From contig CAJNOP010000029.1 in assembly GCA_905250075.1 (NCBI GenBank), forward strand, positions 993,414 through 1,057,413: DNA of 64,000 nt, written 5' to 3'. This document shows positions 36,399 through 48,600 of the stretch, piece after piece. The stretch comes from Rotaria sp. Silwood1 (taxonomy: Eukaryota; Rotifera; Eurotatoria; Philodinida; Philodinidae). Within the stretch, counting starts at the first letter, position 1. Every line of letters starts with the position of its first letter. Both the position numbers and the translations under genes were made by a program. The notes under the pieces are model-generated. The model was not told where the DNA came from, ran no database searches, and was given only the letters and a program-made list of their open reading frames with translations.

Positions 36399-39300
36399 AT
36401 GTTTTCTCGATCAACACAATTTCTTCAACAATTAACAACAATAAATTCACGTCGAAATCTATCATTTAAACAATTAAATCAAATAAAACCTATTATTAAT
36501 CGAAATCTTGCTTGGTTTTCTGAACAATCACGCAAGGAAACTTTTGGTTCGTGAGAAATTTTCAAAAATCTAACTGTATAGAATTTTTCTATCTATAAAA
36601 AAAAAGTGAATAAAAAATTTTTCTGAAAGTTTTAAAATTTTTTTGCAAAGTTTTGTATATACTACAGCTTCTCAGGTTAGTTCCGAACCCAAGTAAGTCC
36701 AAAAATTTTGAACTCGACCGGCTCTACTCGTCTGAAAATTTTATATGATATTCTAATTAACGAATATAAAGAAACCAGAAAGAACTATGTCGTATCTTCG
36801 GAGAGAATATCCGATTTCGATTAGAAAATGTTATTGAGAGTATCAAAGTATAGTTCGACTAGGTCCAAAAATTTTCAGTCCGACGGGCGCTAGTATTTAC
36901 AGTGAATCCTGTAATTGTTTATTTTCAATCTTTCTTCATTGTCGTAAGCGTTAAAAAGGATTCCTATAGGGACTCCTATGGAGAAAATGATTTGAAACAA
37001 GAATACATAGAAATAAAAACCATTTTCTGCAAAATGAGACATCATCGAGTGCTTCACGATGTTTTATGACTTAGATAGAGTAATTCGATTCAAGGTCAAA
37101 AAATGCTTTTGCTATCGGAAATTGAAAAAACTGACTTTATGAGCTTGCATAAGATTACTGTATCTCAGCTAAAAAATGTTGCAAAAAAGTTTACTCTATT
37201 GTTCTATGCAGTCTAAACAAAATTAAATTAACGTATTCTAGATGTTGAAAAACTAGGTTTTTGATTTTCTAAAATCTCTATCTTTGTGAATATGATGATA
37301 ATTTTTCTTGCTTCATATTCTTGTTGAAAAATCATTTTTTCTATTCGAATCACTATTTGAACTCTTTCTAGCGTCCACCGCAATAGAAGAAAATTGAAAA
37401 TAATCTTTGTTGAATACTATTGGCAGTTATCGTATCTCTAAATATGATGCATATGATTCAAAAAAAAAAGTTCATTCTAAAAAATGTCATATGGTATATT
37501 ACAGAAAAAAGATGCACACTTATTTAAACTAATCAGTGTTTCCTAAAAGACTCGTATTGTATAATTTCTAAGATATTGAATCTATGATGTTGGATTCAAA
37601 AACGGTTCTATTAAATTAGGTGGAAAATTAAAACGACGTTTAAAAAATTTTTTCATTATTACCGTTGTTGGTCTCGGTACATTTTACGGTTATCGTAGTT
37701 ATCGTCATTATCGATGGTTTAATGAAATGAGTGATTCTGATAAGACTATTGGTGCTAAACCACGTGTTATTGTACTTGGAACAGGTGAAATATTAATTTA
37801 ATTACTTTTATTTATTTTAATAGTTCTATACAGGTTGGGGTGCTGTACCACTTTTAAAACATATTGATACTCAAAAATATGAAGTTGTTTGTGTATCACC
37901 ACGTAATTATTTTTTAATGACACCATTATTACCATCTGTTAGTGTTGGTACAGTTGAAACTCGAACAGTCATTGAATCAATTCGTTCACTTATTGGACCA
38001 CGTGTTAAATATATTGAAGCACATTGTGTTAATGTAGATCCAAAAGCAAAAGTTATAACATGTAATAGTGATGGAGAACAAACAGTATCTCGTGGTGATG
38101 ATGTTAAAGCAATACTTGTACCATCAAGACGTATAGATGGTGCATCATCAAGAATAATTAAAGATTCAGGTGAAGAAATTTTTCTCTATGAAAAAATTTA
38201 TTCTTCTTTGTTTCTAATTTAAATTAGCTCGAGTTCGACCTGAATTTCAAATGAAATATGATATACTTGTTGTTGCTATTGGATCAGAAAATAATACATT
38301 TAATACTCCAGGTGTTGAAGAACATGCACATTTTCTTAAGGAACTTCTTGATGCTCGACGTATACGTTCAGCAATTAGTGACGCTTTTGAATCAGCCATG
38401 ACACCAACACAAACACCAGCCGAAAGAAAACGTCTTCTCCATTTTGTTGTTGTTGGAGGTGGACCAACAGGTGTAGAATTTGCTGCCGAAGTAAATCTAT
38501 ATTGAAATAGTTAATCAACATCAATTTTGCTTAAATATTAAATTATTTGCAATTTGTTTTGTTAGAAATAATAGCAACTGAAGGATATAAAAAAATATAG
38601 AGTGAATTAATTAACGAGAAAATCTCTCCAGGTATCAAATGGATTTTCTAACGAGACGGTATTCATTTGATGAGTTATAAAAAAGCTGTAAATGATTTGA
38701 TCTTCCAGGTCTTCATTCTTAAAGTATCGAAATGTTTGAAAATCCTTCATATATAGAAGCAAATTTTATTCATATGTTTACATCTCTAGAAAGGAAATAC
38801 TAGTTGCACAATCTTCTAATCTTATTTCGAGCTTTGTTCGTACAGAGTAGAATTCAAATATTGATTTTTTACATCGTCTGAAGGATCATAGCTTTTTTGT
38901 TGACAAACTTAGTAAAACATCGACGTCTTAAGAACGAAGGTCCAAAAAACCAAACTATTCTAGATTTTTCTATTCCTCATCAAATGAACATCGTCTTGAT
39001 CAAAACACGATTTGGTATCTACAGAGATTACTTCGTAAGCTGTCGATATTTTCTGGATACCATGTTTTCGGATAACTTGTATTTTAGAATTTCGATCTAA
39101 GACGTTTTGCATATACAGAACTCAACTATACTATTTTCAAAAAGATTTAAAAGTTTTGAGCAAAGTCTCTTCATAACATGAGACTTTCAAGGTGTAGAAC
39201 CTTTTCTAAACGTTGTGTATACAACATGCAATTTTTAAAAGTCTCATATCTTCAAGAGACTTCATTCAAAACTTTGTATTTTGTTGTAGAAGCTAATCTA

Positions 39301-42255
39301 GTTAATAGAGTTGTTTCACACTGTGTCACACTTTTGCTCAGTGTTGAAATGAAATTATAGTATTAAATTAAAGTTATATATGTAATTTTAGCTTGCCGAT
39401 TTAGTTCGTGAAGACCTGCAAACTTATTTTCCACGTCTTGTTGCTAATGATGTAAAAATAACATTAATCGAAGCACTTGATCATATTTTATCAATGATGG
39501 TTGGTAGATTTGTTTTTTTTTTATTAATTAAAGTCTTTTGATTAACTTTTTTTTTGTGTAGGATAAAAAAATAAGTGATTATACCGAAAGACATTTTCAT
39601 CGTGAAAACATTGATGTATTAATGAATACATTTGTTAAAGAAGTTAAACAACGTGAAGTCATTATACAATTAAAAGATTCCAATGAACTTAAACCACTTC
39701 CATGTTCAGTTGTTGTTTGGGCAACTGGAATTAAAGCTCGACCATTAACAAATAAAATTCGAGAAATAATTGGCTTAAATATTCAAAGCAATCGTATGGG
39801 TCTTCTTACTGATCAATATTTGCGTGTAAAAGGTGTTGATGATAGTTCAATATTTGCTCTTGGTGATTGTGCTACTATTCAGATACCAAAATTAGTTGAT
39901 CGTATTCATTCATTATTCGAAGAAGTCGATACAGAACATCGAGGTGCACTAGATGTTCATCAATTTCGAACATTAGTTGAAAAGAAAATGACAGAATTTC
40001 CACAAGTATTTAAATATTTTTTTTTTTTGTTTAATTATTTCTGACAAAAGATTACGTATAGCACAAAAATCTTGACACAAAATATCAACTCATTTTCCAG
40101 TTTACTTAAAAACAGTTAGTTAGAACTAGAATCAGAATTTTTTGTTTTTTCCGAATATATGTTCAGATTGTCATTCTGAAGTAAGACTGGACAATTATCA
40201 TCAAATTGTTTCACAATAGTATTTGTACAGAATACTATTTCACTCAGTTTTGTATGAAAACTATCATATTCATAATGTGAAATAGTTGTTAATGGCTCAT
40301 TTGACTCTACAAAGTGTACTATTTACTTTTCTGATACACTTCGAAACTTTTGTATTTTTACAAGAAACAACTTTTTTACCAATATCTGTGATTATAGAAC
40401 CTAGCACTTTAGTGAAAATGAATAGATAAAATTTGGATTATTGTAATATCTATATTCAGGGCTCTACAACTCTTTTGGGTTGAAACTGTTCCAAGATACA
40501 AATTAGAGACTGCGTCATAACTCCTATTTTGTTTTGTACAGACACGTTTTTAGATTTTTTCAGAAAATTTACTGATAGTTATTTAGTTTTACTCTAAAAG
40601 AAAAATCTTAACATATGTTCGAAAATAAAGAAAAACTCTGATTTCAACTCTAACCAATTGTCTTTTAGTGATTGAAAAATGATGCAAAGACTTTTGCACT
40701 ATACGCTATGATGAAATTTTCTCAAACAAAGTAAATGAAAAAGTCAAAAGAGTTTCGAATTATAATTAAAACTAAAGTGATGAAACGGAAGAAAATAATT
40801 GATATTCTTTTTTTCTTTAGAAGTGTCTTTTCCTCTTTGATTAATTATATCGGAGCAGTCCTTCACAAACTACTTATATAATGAAGATTCTCGAAACATT
40901 TATTGCGTTTCCGTTCTTCATAGAATTCATTATTAAAAATGACTTGCAAACATTATCGATTAAAGTATCAATTTTTAAGAAATATCTATTTCCGATTTTC
41001 ATTCTTTTACCTTGTAGCATACCAGTCCGGTGTTCACAAATAAAAAACTGTCTCTTTTCTAAACGAATATTCTTATAAATACCTTCGACTTATTGTGACG
41101 ATTTTAGATAGAAGAAGTGTTAACGCTGATGACACTACGCTTTATTATGTTTCTTCCTATCAAGAATAGCATCGTTTACATACAAAGCATACACTTATAT
41201 ACTCTTCCATGGAAGAGAAGGAAAGAAGAGGAAAGTAAACGATAGCAAGGAGAGAAGATAAGTATAATATGGGATGGACAAAGTACAATACGATGTACGA
41301 CGTCAGGCCAAAAATATAAGGACAATCCATAAGATGCGAAGTAGTAAGAAGAGGAAAATATCATACATACATTGCATGCTACAGATACGTTACACTTATT
41401 CGCTAAAGAATGTACATAACTTTTCAATTTCTATCGAATGTTGAACCAAACATGTGACTAGTCTGGACTATTGACGACTAGTAATAGTTCCGTCTCCGCA
41501 TTATTCATTGCAAGCTTAAAGTTTTTACCAATATATCCAATGAACTGATTATAAAAACGCTTTCAGATAAATAATATTATCTAACATGGTCAACTTCCAA
41601 CAAGATTTCATTACATGACCTCTACAGATAACCTTAAGGCCAATAGGAGTTTTGAATAAGTCGACATGATAAAAACAGGAAACAAAATAAAGTAGACTCG
41701 TTTCATCTCTGCGTTGAGTATCTTGTAAACAATATTTATAATTTTTTTTTCTATAAAAATTCAATCTCATTTTCTTTTTAGCTTGAAGTAGTTTCCAAGA
41801 GTGTCGAAAAAGCATTTGAAGAAGCTGATAAAGAAAAGTCTGGTTATCTAACACTTGCTGCACTTCGTTCAGCTCTTGAAAAAGCCGATCAAAAAATTCG
41901 TGCCTTACCAGCAACAGCTCAAGTTGCATCTCAAGAAGGTCGTTATGTAGCTGGATTACTTAATAAATTAACTGATTTACAATTAAATAATTTTGAACAA
42001 CAAAATTTAAAACCATTTCAATATAAACATATGGGCTCATTAGCATATGTTGGTGGTGATGCAGCAGTAGCTGATTTTACTGGTACAAAACCACTTCTTG
42101 ATGTATTTGATTTAAAACCAATATCAGGTCGTAGTGCTGCTTATTTATGGAAATCATTTTATCTTACTGAAATGTTTACTGGACGAACGAAAACATTACT
42201 TGCATTTGATTGGGTTCGTACTCATTTATTTGGACGAGATATTAGTCGATATTAA
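36399..42255 (+). CDS. Type II (alternative) NADH dehydrogenase with EF-hand-like segments
   Basis: Non-proton-pumping mitochondrial NADH:ubiquinone oxidoreductase. Seven exons: 36399-36546, 37620-37784, 37834-38169, 38228-38490, 39392-39499, 39562-40005, 41782-42255 (645 aa). The N-terminus is a Ser/Arg/Gln-rich mitochondrial presequence, followed by a hydrophobic segment ('FFIITVVGLGTFYGY'). The first Rossmann motif is 'VIVLGTGWGAVPLLKH', the NADH site is 'FVVVGGGPTGVEFAAE', and the second FAD-contact motif is 'SSIFALGDCATI'. Two EF-hand-like loops follow ('DTEHRGALDVHQ', 'DKEKSGYLTLAA'); both lack an acidic residue at position 12. The C-terminus has the family's membrane-binding end ('GSLAYVGGDAAVADF', 'FDWVRTHLFGRD'). 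Introns 1, 4 and 6 are 1073, 901 and 1776 nt; the others are about 50-60 nt. The exon 1/2 junction is the least certain. Confidence 0.93.
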
Positions 42256-42376
42256 AAAAAAATGTTTAGTTTAGTTTTACAACTAAACCCCAATCAAATC
42301 TTAATATTGCTTTTTCATCCTTTAATTCAGCCCTTATCGTTTGATAATAATAATTAAGCATATTTATTTTTTATTT

Positions 42377-43429
42377 CTAATAATTTTTTATTCTTTGAAA
42401 AAAAAGTAGAAAATATATTTGTTCTCTATGTTTTTTCTTTTGATTGTAATCGAATGTTGCTACTAACTTCCATTCTTGTTTTGACATTAAATTAAGTAAT
42501 GATGTCCAACTATTAAATGAGAAGGTTTTTAATTGATATTCAATTATACAATAGTCATATTGAAGAGTTTCATTTGTTTCTGTTTGTTCGAATAACCAAT
42601 AAATAGTAAATGAGGTATTTAACGAAGAATTAATAATAGGAATCATTCCACATAAACGATAACCTAAATTTGAATAGTTAATAAACGGATGAAGCCATTC
42701 AAAATTTTCAAGTATGGTTTTTGACATAGTTGTTGAACGAATTAATTTATATTTATTATGCATTATTGGTTTTTTTGTATAAATGATATAGGCTTGTGAT
42801 TCTAAATTAAATCGAAAAGAAAAAAGATACAAAAAATAACAAAATGAATAAAAGATTAATCTACTTGATGTATAAATAGATAAAATATTTTTTTCGTTAA
42901 ATTCTTGACATTTTTGTTCAAGTTCATGTTCAGAGAGTAAGGAAATTGTTTCAATATTTAATTCATTAGTTGTTGTTGGTTGATCATAATAAATCGCAAC
43001 TATTTTAAGTGTTGGTAAGGTTTTTGATTGAGATTTTTGATTATTATTATTTGTAGTAGGAATAGGAATTTTAAATATATGTGTAAGTTCTTTACCATAA
43101 GAATCTTGATGAAATAAATATTGAATAAAAGCATGAGTATCGAGTTCATTTGAATCGAATGGAGAAGTAGGTATATCAAGTTGAATAACATAAACAGATG
43201 AATGATGATTATCGAAAGACGATGATGATGTTATTGTTGAGTTTGATGACGATAAAGAAACTTTTCGAGGATTTTGTTGTTTATTATTTGAAAAATTTTT
43301 TTTTCGTTTTATTATATTTGATGATAAATTAAGTTGTCCAAGAACAAGACGAAATTCTTTTCCAATAACAATTCGTTGTTGTTGCTCATCATCTTCATGT
43401 CGTTCATAATTACTTCTTGAATTGCCCAT
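42377..43429 (-). CDS. Raftlin-like N-myristoylated protein
   Basis: Predicted membrane-raft-associated adaptor. Two exons, 43429-42865 and 42801-42377 (329 aa), with a 63-nt intron that stays open in frame, so intron retention would add 21 residues. The N-terminus 'MGNSRS' fits N-myristoylation (Gly2, Ser at position 6). A Ser/Asn-rich linker follows. Resemblance to raftlin is by pattern: an early 'FIQYLFHQDSYGKELTHIFK' segment; an 'AYIIYTKKP' start with 'ENFEWLHPFI'; and the final 'YDYCIIEYQLKTFSFNSW' followed by 'LMSKQEWKLVATF' and 'FFQRI', mirroring the raftlin 'IVVEQWTVLEG...YGWQLTCVLP...FLQRP' end. It converges with the NADH dehydrogenase gene, 121 bp apart. Family assignment is moderate. 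Confidence 0.6.
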   Translation of the reverse strand: MGNSRSNYERHEDDEQQQRIVIGKEFRLVLGQLNLSSNIIKRKKNFSNNKQQNPRKVSLSSSNSTITSSSSFDNHHSSVYVIQLDIPTSPFDSNELDTHAFIQYLFHQDSYGKELTHIFKIPIPTTNNNNQKSQSKTLPTLKIVAIYYDQPTTTNELNIETISLLSEHELEQKCQEFNEKNILSIYTSSRLIFYSFCYFLYLFSFRFNLESQAYIIYTKKPIMHNKYKLIRSTTMSKTILENFEWLHPFINYSNLGYRLCGMIPIINSSLNTSFTIYWLFEQTETNETLQYDYCIIEYQLKTFSFNSWTSLLNLMSKQEWKLVATFDYNQKKKHREQIYFLLFFQRIKNY

Positions 43430-43878
43430 GATAATATTAGATCAACTTTGATCAATACATCTATAACATTATCATTTTGTTTTTTTCTTCCTTTACTTCA
43501 ATTCGCTTTTAAATATACATATATATATATATACATATATACATACATGTTTCGCCTACACATAACAAAAAAAAAAGATGCGAAGGAGAAGAAAAAAAAA
43601 CGAAGAAGACAAGGCGTCTGTCTCCTTTTTTTCGCTTATGTTTAACCTAATTGATACTCTAGTAGTGAGCTGCATACGTGATTGAATAATGATATATATG
43701 TATATAGAAGAGAAAAGGAAAACTTTCAATTACATATGCGAAACGAGGCGGAGTAAAAAAAAAAAGGGTTGAATACGATTTAAGCGATTGTCTATGTGTG
43801 CATTGAACGAGAACAAAATAAAATTTGTTAAATTATTATGTTTTAGATTTTTATTTTTATAAAATCAATAAACTAATA

Positions 43879-44685
43879 ATGGATTTGAGTATTGTTAACA
43901 ATGATTTTTATCTATCTGGTATGGCAACATTGATTGGCGACATCGATAGTAAGGAATCAAAATGTATAATTGATTATACAATATAATATCTACTATTTCT
44001 ATGGTACATATTTGCTTAGAACAGCTAATGGTTATGCTACGTGATGGTCGAACACTTATTGCTTTTTTAAGAAGCCTTGATCAATTCGGTATGTGTGAAA
44101 AAAATACAGTTCATGTCATTTTCTGATAGAAAAAAAAAAAACTTCTTTTCAAAAGACGATGGATCAATTTCATGAGATACTATTACTATTGAACTGAGTG
44201 ATATATTCTTATATATTAAATGCAAACTAAAGGATTAAGCATGTCTCTAATTAGCATATCTGTATTGCAGTAAATAAGTTTCAAAAAGAAAAAGAATGAT
44301 TATGTACAATTGAAAGTTCTAGTTAAATATTTGCATTGGAAAAAAAACTAAGTAATATTAAAAATAAACGTTTGTTATTGAAAATCTTTTTTTAAAAGGT
44401 AATCTTGTTCTTCATCAAGCATTTGAACGTATTTGTGTTGGTCAACAATATGCCGATATTCCTCGTGGTTTATTTGTAATACGTGGTGAAAATGTTTTAC
44501 TTATTGGTGAATTAGATTTTCATAAACCATTACGTGTACCACTTTATGAAGTATCAATTGAAGAAATTCTTAAATTACAAAAACAAGATATTGAAAAAAA
44601 AGAACATATTGAAAAACTTCGACAAAAAGCGATGATTGAACATGGTCTTGTTGATGAAGGAAATCCAATTGAAGAACATTATTAA
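43879..44685 (+). CDS. LSM1: LSm1, decapping-activator Sm-like protein
   Basis: Subunit of the cytoplasmic LSm1-7 ring that binds 3' ends of deadenylated mRNA and promotes decapping. Three exons: 43879-43948, 44020-44088, 44399-44685 (141 aa, near the usual length). The Sm1 motif is 'VMLRDGRTLIAFLRSLDQF' and the Sm2 motif is 'RGLFVIRGENVLLIGELD', with the LSm1-specific 'NLVLHQAFERI' and 'IPRGLF' between and the 'VSIEEILKLQ' tail helix. Intron 2 is 310 nt and carries an 'ATGTCTCTAATTAG' repeat end. First gene of a plus-strand series with the FLVCR-type and FBXO31-like genes, and divergent from the raftlin-like gene. Confidence 0.97.
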
Positions 44686-44969
44686 AATAAAAATAAAAAA
44701 ATCAAGAAACTTTTTTTTTCTTTTTTGTCGTCTTGTATTATTTTTACTATTTATACAGATAAAAACAGAAATAACCGGTGCTTCAATGTTGTTTTTCTTT
44801 TTATATGTATTAACTCAACTAAAGTTTTAGATATGCAGAGACTAGAGCAATAATCAATGTTGCTCAAAGAATTAGTGAAAACAAAAACAAATATCACGAG
44901 AAAAAGCTTTTATTTCATCGGAAAAAAAAGAGAAAAATTGATTTTTATTTAGTTATAATCTGGTTTTTA

Positions 44970-45471
44970 TTAGAGATGTGTGAGATAGTGTAGGGTAAGC
45001 GTCAGAAAATTTTTCTCAGTTAAGATACGAACAAAGTTTACTCTGCATATCTATAGTTTTTATTTCATTTAGACAGAGATAGTGGAGTTCACCATCGTAA
45101 TTTCTTTGTTTTAAGTTAGTTTATAGTTTTGTGATATTGTTTTAATGAGTGGACAGTAGGTATGTGTGAGAAAAAGTTCTTTGGTCCCGGTCATAGTCTC
45201 GGTTTCGAGAAAGCTATTCCAGGACAAATTCGTATTATGTTTGAAATAATTCCTCAATACGCGGTTTTTTGATTTTTTTAGTCGATGGCTAGCAGTTTTT
45301 CAAGTGATGTCTGTTGAACTATGTTCTGACTCATATGATTTCTAAGATAATTTGCGTAAAACGATAGAATATTTTACTATAGACTTGAGTTCTAGTCTTG
45401 GCAATATTTTTCTCGTAGTTTTGGTCTCGGCTACTGAGGCCAGGGTTACGACTTGACTCGGACATCTCTAA
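44970..45471. mobile_element. Non-autonomous TIR element (TTAGAGATGT ends)
   Basis: A 502-bp element bounded by perfect 10-bp terminal inverted repeats, TTAGAGATGT (44970-44979) and ACATCTCTAA (45462-45471). No transposase frame inside and no obvious target-site duplication. The left portion 'CAGAAAATTTTTCTCAGTTA' recurs in diverged form near 31017. Related ends are at 31435-31444, 44240-44260 and 53458-53526. It fills half of the LSM1-FLVCR intergenic space. Confidence 0.6.
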
Positions 45472-45681
45472 TGGGAAATGTATAAATATTATTTTAATGT
45501 GCAACGAATTAAAAATTCTTTCTCTTGAAATCCATTTTTTTTTTCTTTACATTTTATAAAATAAATTTTCAGAATGTAGGATCTATTGAAATATATGACA
45601 AATCGAGTTTTATTGCTTTTTGTATATTTCTAATAATAGGAAAAAAAGAATTTTTTTTTCAAAAGAAATTTCTATTTTCAG

Positions 45682-48600
45682 ATGGCTGATTATGAAGAAC
45701 TAAGTCAAAGTGATAATGAAGAGATAAATGAATCAATTGCCAAAGTCTATATCACTTATAAACGACGATGGTTCTATTTATTTGTTGTTTGTTTAGCTCA
45801 AATATCCAATGCTTTAGTAAGTTAAAACTATTAAATTAATTCATCTAATATTTATCTTTAGATATGGATTAATTTTTCACCTATTGCAAATTTAGGTGTA
45901 GAATATTATAAGGTTAGTTATGATGCAATTAATTGGCTTAGTTTAATGTATATGATTGTAACAATACCATTTACATTACCATCAACTTGGCTAATTGATA
46001 AACTTGGTGTTCGTGCTGGGGTTTGATTTGAGATATGCTTTTACGATAATATGACTTTAATTATTTTTTTTTTCTATTAATAGATGTATATTGGTGTTTG
46101 GATGAATGCTATTGGAAGTATTATTCGATGTTTTAGTGTATTGACAGTAATTAGTGCACAAGGACGATTTGTAATATTGATGATTGGTAAAATATAATAT
46201 ACATTATGTATTTCAAAAGAAAAAGAAATTGTGAATTTTAGGACAATTTGTATGTGCATTAGCGCAAACTTTTATTCTATTTATTCCAACAAAATTTAGT
46301 TTTATATGGTTTTCTGAAAAACAACGTTCATTAGCTAATTCGATTGCTATCGGAAGTATGATTTGAAAGAAATTTTTATTTTAATGATCCCACTGAACTT
46401 GAAGACCTGTCTTAAACAAGAATACCATATGCGTGGTTTTGTAGAGTTGTTTGCAATGTGTTGAACGATATTTAAGAAATCAAATTTTCATCAAATTTTT
46501 ATGCACTAAAGCTGATTTACATCCTTCAGGAATATATATGGTACTCATAGATGTTGTAGTCTGTAAAATAAACTTATGGAAATTTTGTTTTTAAACTCAG
46601 TTCGATATAGCTATAAATACTCTTCAATTTTCTATAATCAATAGTTTTCATCGTTGGTTTCTTCATACTTAAAAATTGTCCCTTTTCGAAAGTCTAGGTC
46701 ATTTCTTGACTATATGATATTTCAATGTGTTCAAATTTGCGCAGCTCTATATGTTTCACGGATAAAATCTTTTGATACAGCAGAAATTCATTGTCAACTT
46801 GCATGATTGTCTGTTACAATAGCATATTTTCTCAAATGAAAGGGCTGGTATGTTGAGATTATTCTAACAATACTCAATGGTTCAGTTAAAAATTTTAATG
46901 CGCTAACAATCAGTACAGTATCCATGATGAACTGCTATAAATAACCCATTTATAAACAGAAAAATACTTCTTGTTCTCGAGACACATGGAGCTGAGTACC
47001 GGAACAGTCGCAGGAAGAAGCTCGGCTCTTTTTATTATTCATTCTTCACATTTTTTTTTATTCAGAGTATTCAGGTTTGATGTATGCATGAAGCATTATA
47101 AGAATTAATAAATATCTTGTATTCGTGTCAAAAATGAATTTTTCCATATCTTCGCACTCTTCTCCAGGGATTTGGAGGTCAAAAAATCTTTTCTCGTTTA
47201 TAAAGCAGTTCATCATGGGTGCTGCGTTGATTATTAGTGCATAACAATTTTGCAATACAATCGTTGAATATTGCTGAAACATCTTCAATGTACTGATTCC
47301 TTTACGTAGAAAAATAGACTATTCTACGAATAATCTTGCAAGTTGGCAGTAATTTCCTACTTTTCCGAAAGATGTGATCTGTGAAACATATAGAAGTCAA
47401 TAGTGTGTTGATTATAGAAAATTGAAGAGTATCTATAACTCTATGGAACGGAATTAAAAAAAAAACAAAATTTGCATAAGTCTATCAAGGAATATCTTAG
47501 GAAGCACGATGTGTATCATTACCATAGATTTTTTTCGAAGATTATAATCAGCATATGAACCTTAAAAGCATCAAAATTTAAGAAAAACTTCATTTCTTAT
47601 ATACTAACCGATCTACTACAAATTGTTTTACAAAACTACATATATGAATCTTGATTTAAGATAGATCGTTATAACGGACAGGGTCCATTCAATTGTTTTT
47701 TTAGGTAACTTTTTAGGTATACTTATCGGCAGTATTCTTTCACCAATTATCGTGCCTGACATGAGCAAAATTCCCTTATTGGTTTGTGTATAATCTCTAT
47801 CTATTGCTATGAATTTTTTGTCCATGTTTTTTGTTCAGTTATATTTAAGTGTAATACCGGCTTTATTAGCTGGTATACTTTGTCTTGGAATTCGATCATC
47901 AGAACCACCTACACCATCATGTAAAGCAGTTGTTCATACTCAACAACCATTTATATTATCTTTAAAAAGAGTAGGAAAGCAAAAATAAAAACTAGTCTAT
48001 GATATTTTTTATCTTTAGCTTTATCGATCGAAATCTTATGTGGTTGTATTTATTAGTTGTGGTATTGCACTTGGATGTTTTAATACACTTTCAACATTAG
48101 TTGAACAAATGATGTGTCCATTTGGTTATGATAATGTAACTGTTGGAATTTGTTTAGGATGTTTTATTGGAGCAGGAAGTTTAGGTTCATTGATAGCTGG
48201 TTATGTTGCTGATAAAACAGGAAAATTGGAAGAAATTTCAAAAATATTATATACAGCAAGTTCAGTTGCTTATATTGTTCTTGTTTTGGTATGAAAATTA
48301 TTCATCGAATAGATTTTTATACATTTAATGTTTTAGTTTATTATTAGTCGACTATGGAGATATTTTATTTATTTTGCATTTGCTTTTGTTGGTTTTGTAT
48401 CAATACCTTTATCACCTATATCAATGGATTTAAGTCTTGAATGTGTTTATCCTATACCGGAAGCAACTGCGATTGGAATTAATGTAATGTCTAGGTAAAG
48501 AAACAATTTGTTTAAAAGCTTATACATATTTAAAATATTATTGGTCATTATACACAGATAAAAAATGAAAACTTCAGCATACAAGACGATAGTTTTTAAT

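Noticed and set aside
36547-37619. A non-GT-AG intron in the NDH-2 gene
   Set aside because: The sequence allows it because of the GGTTC repeat, but a GT-AG pair also keeps the frame, so the ordinary choice was annotated and the repeat listed as a finding.
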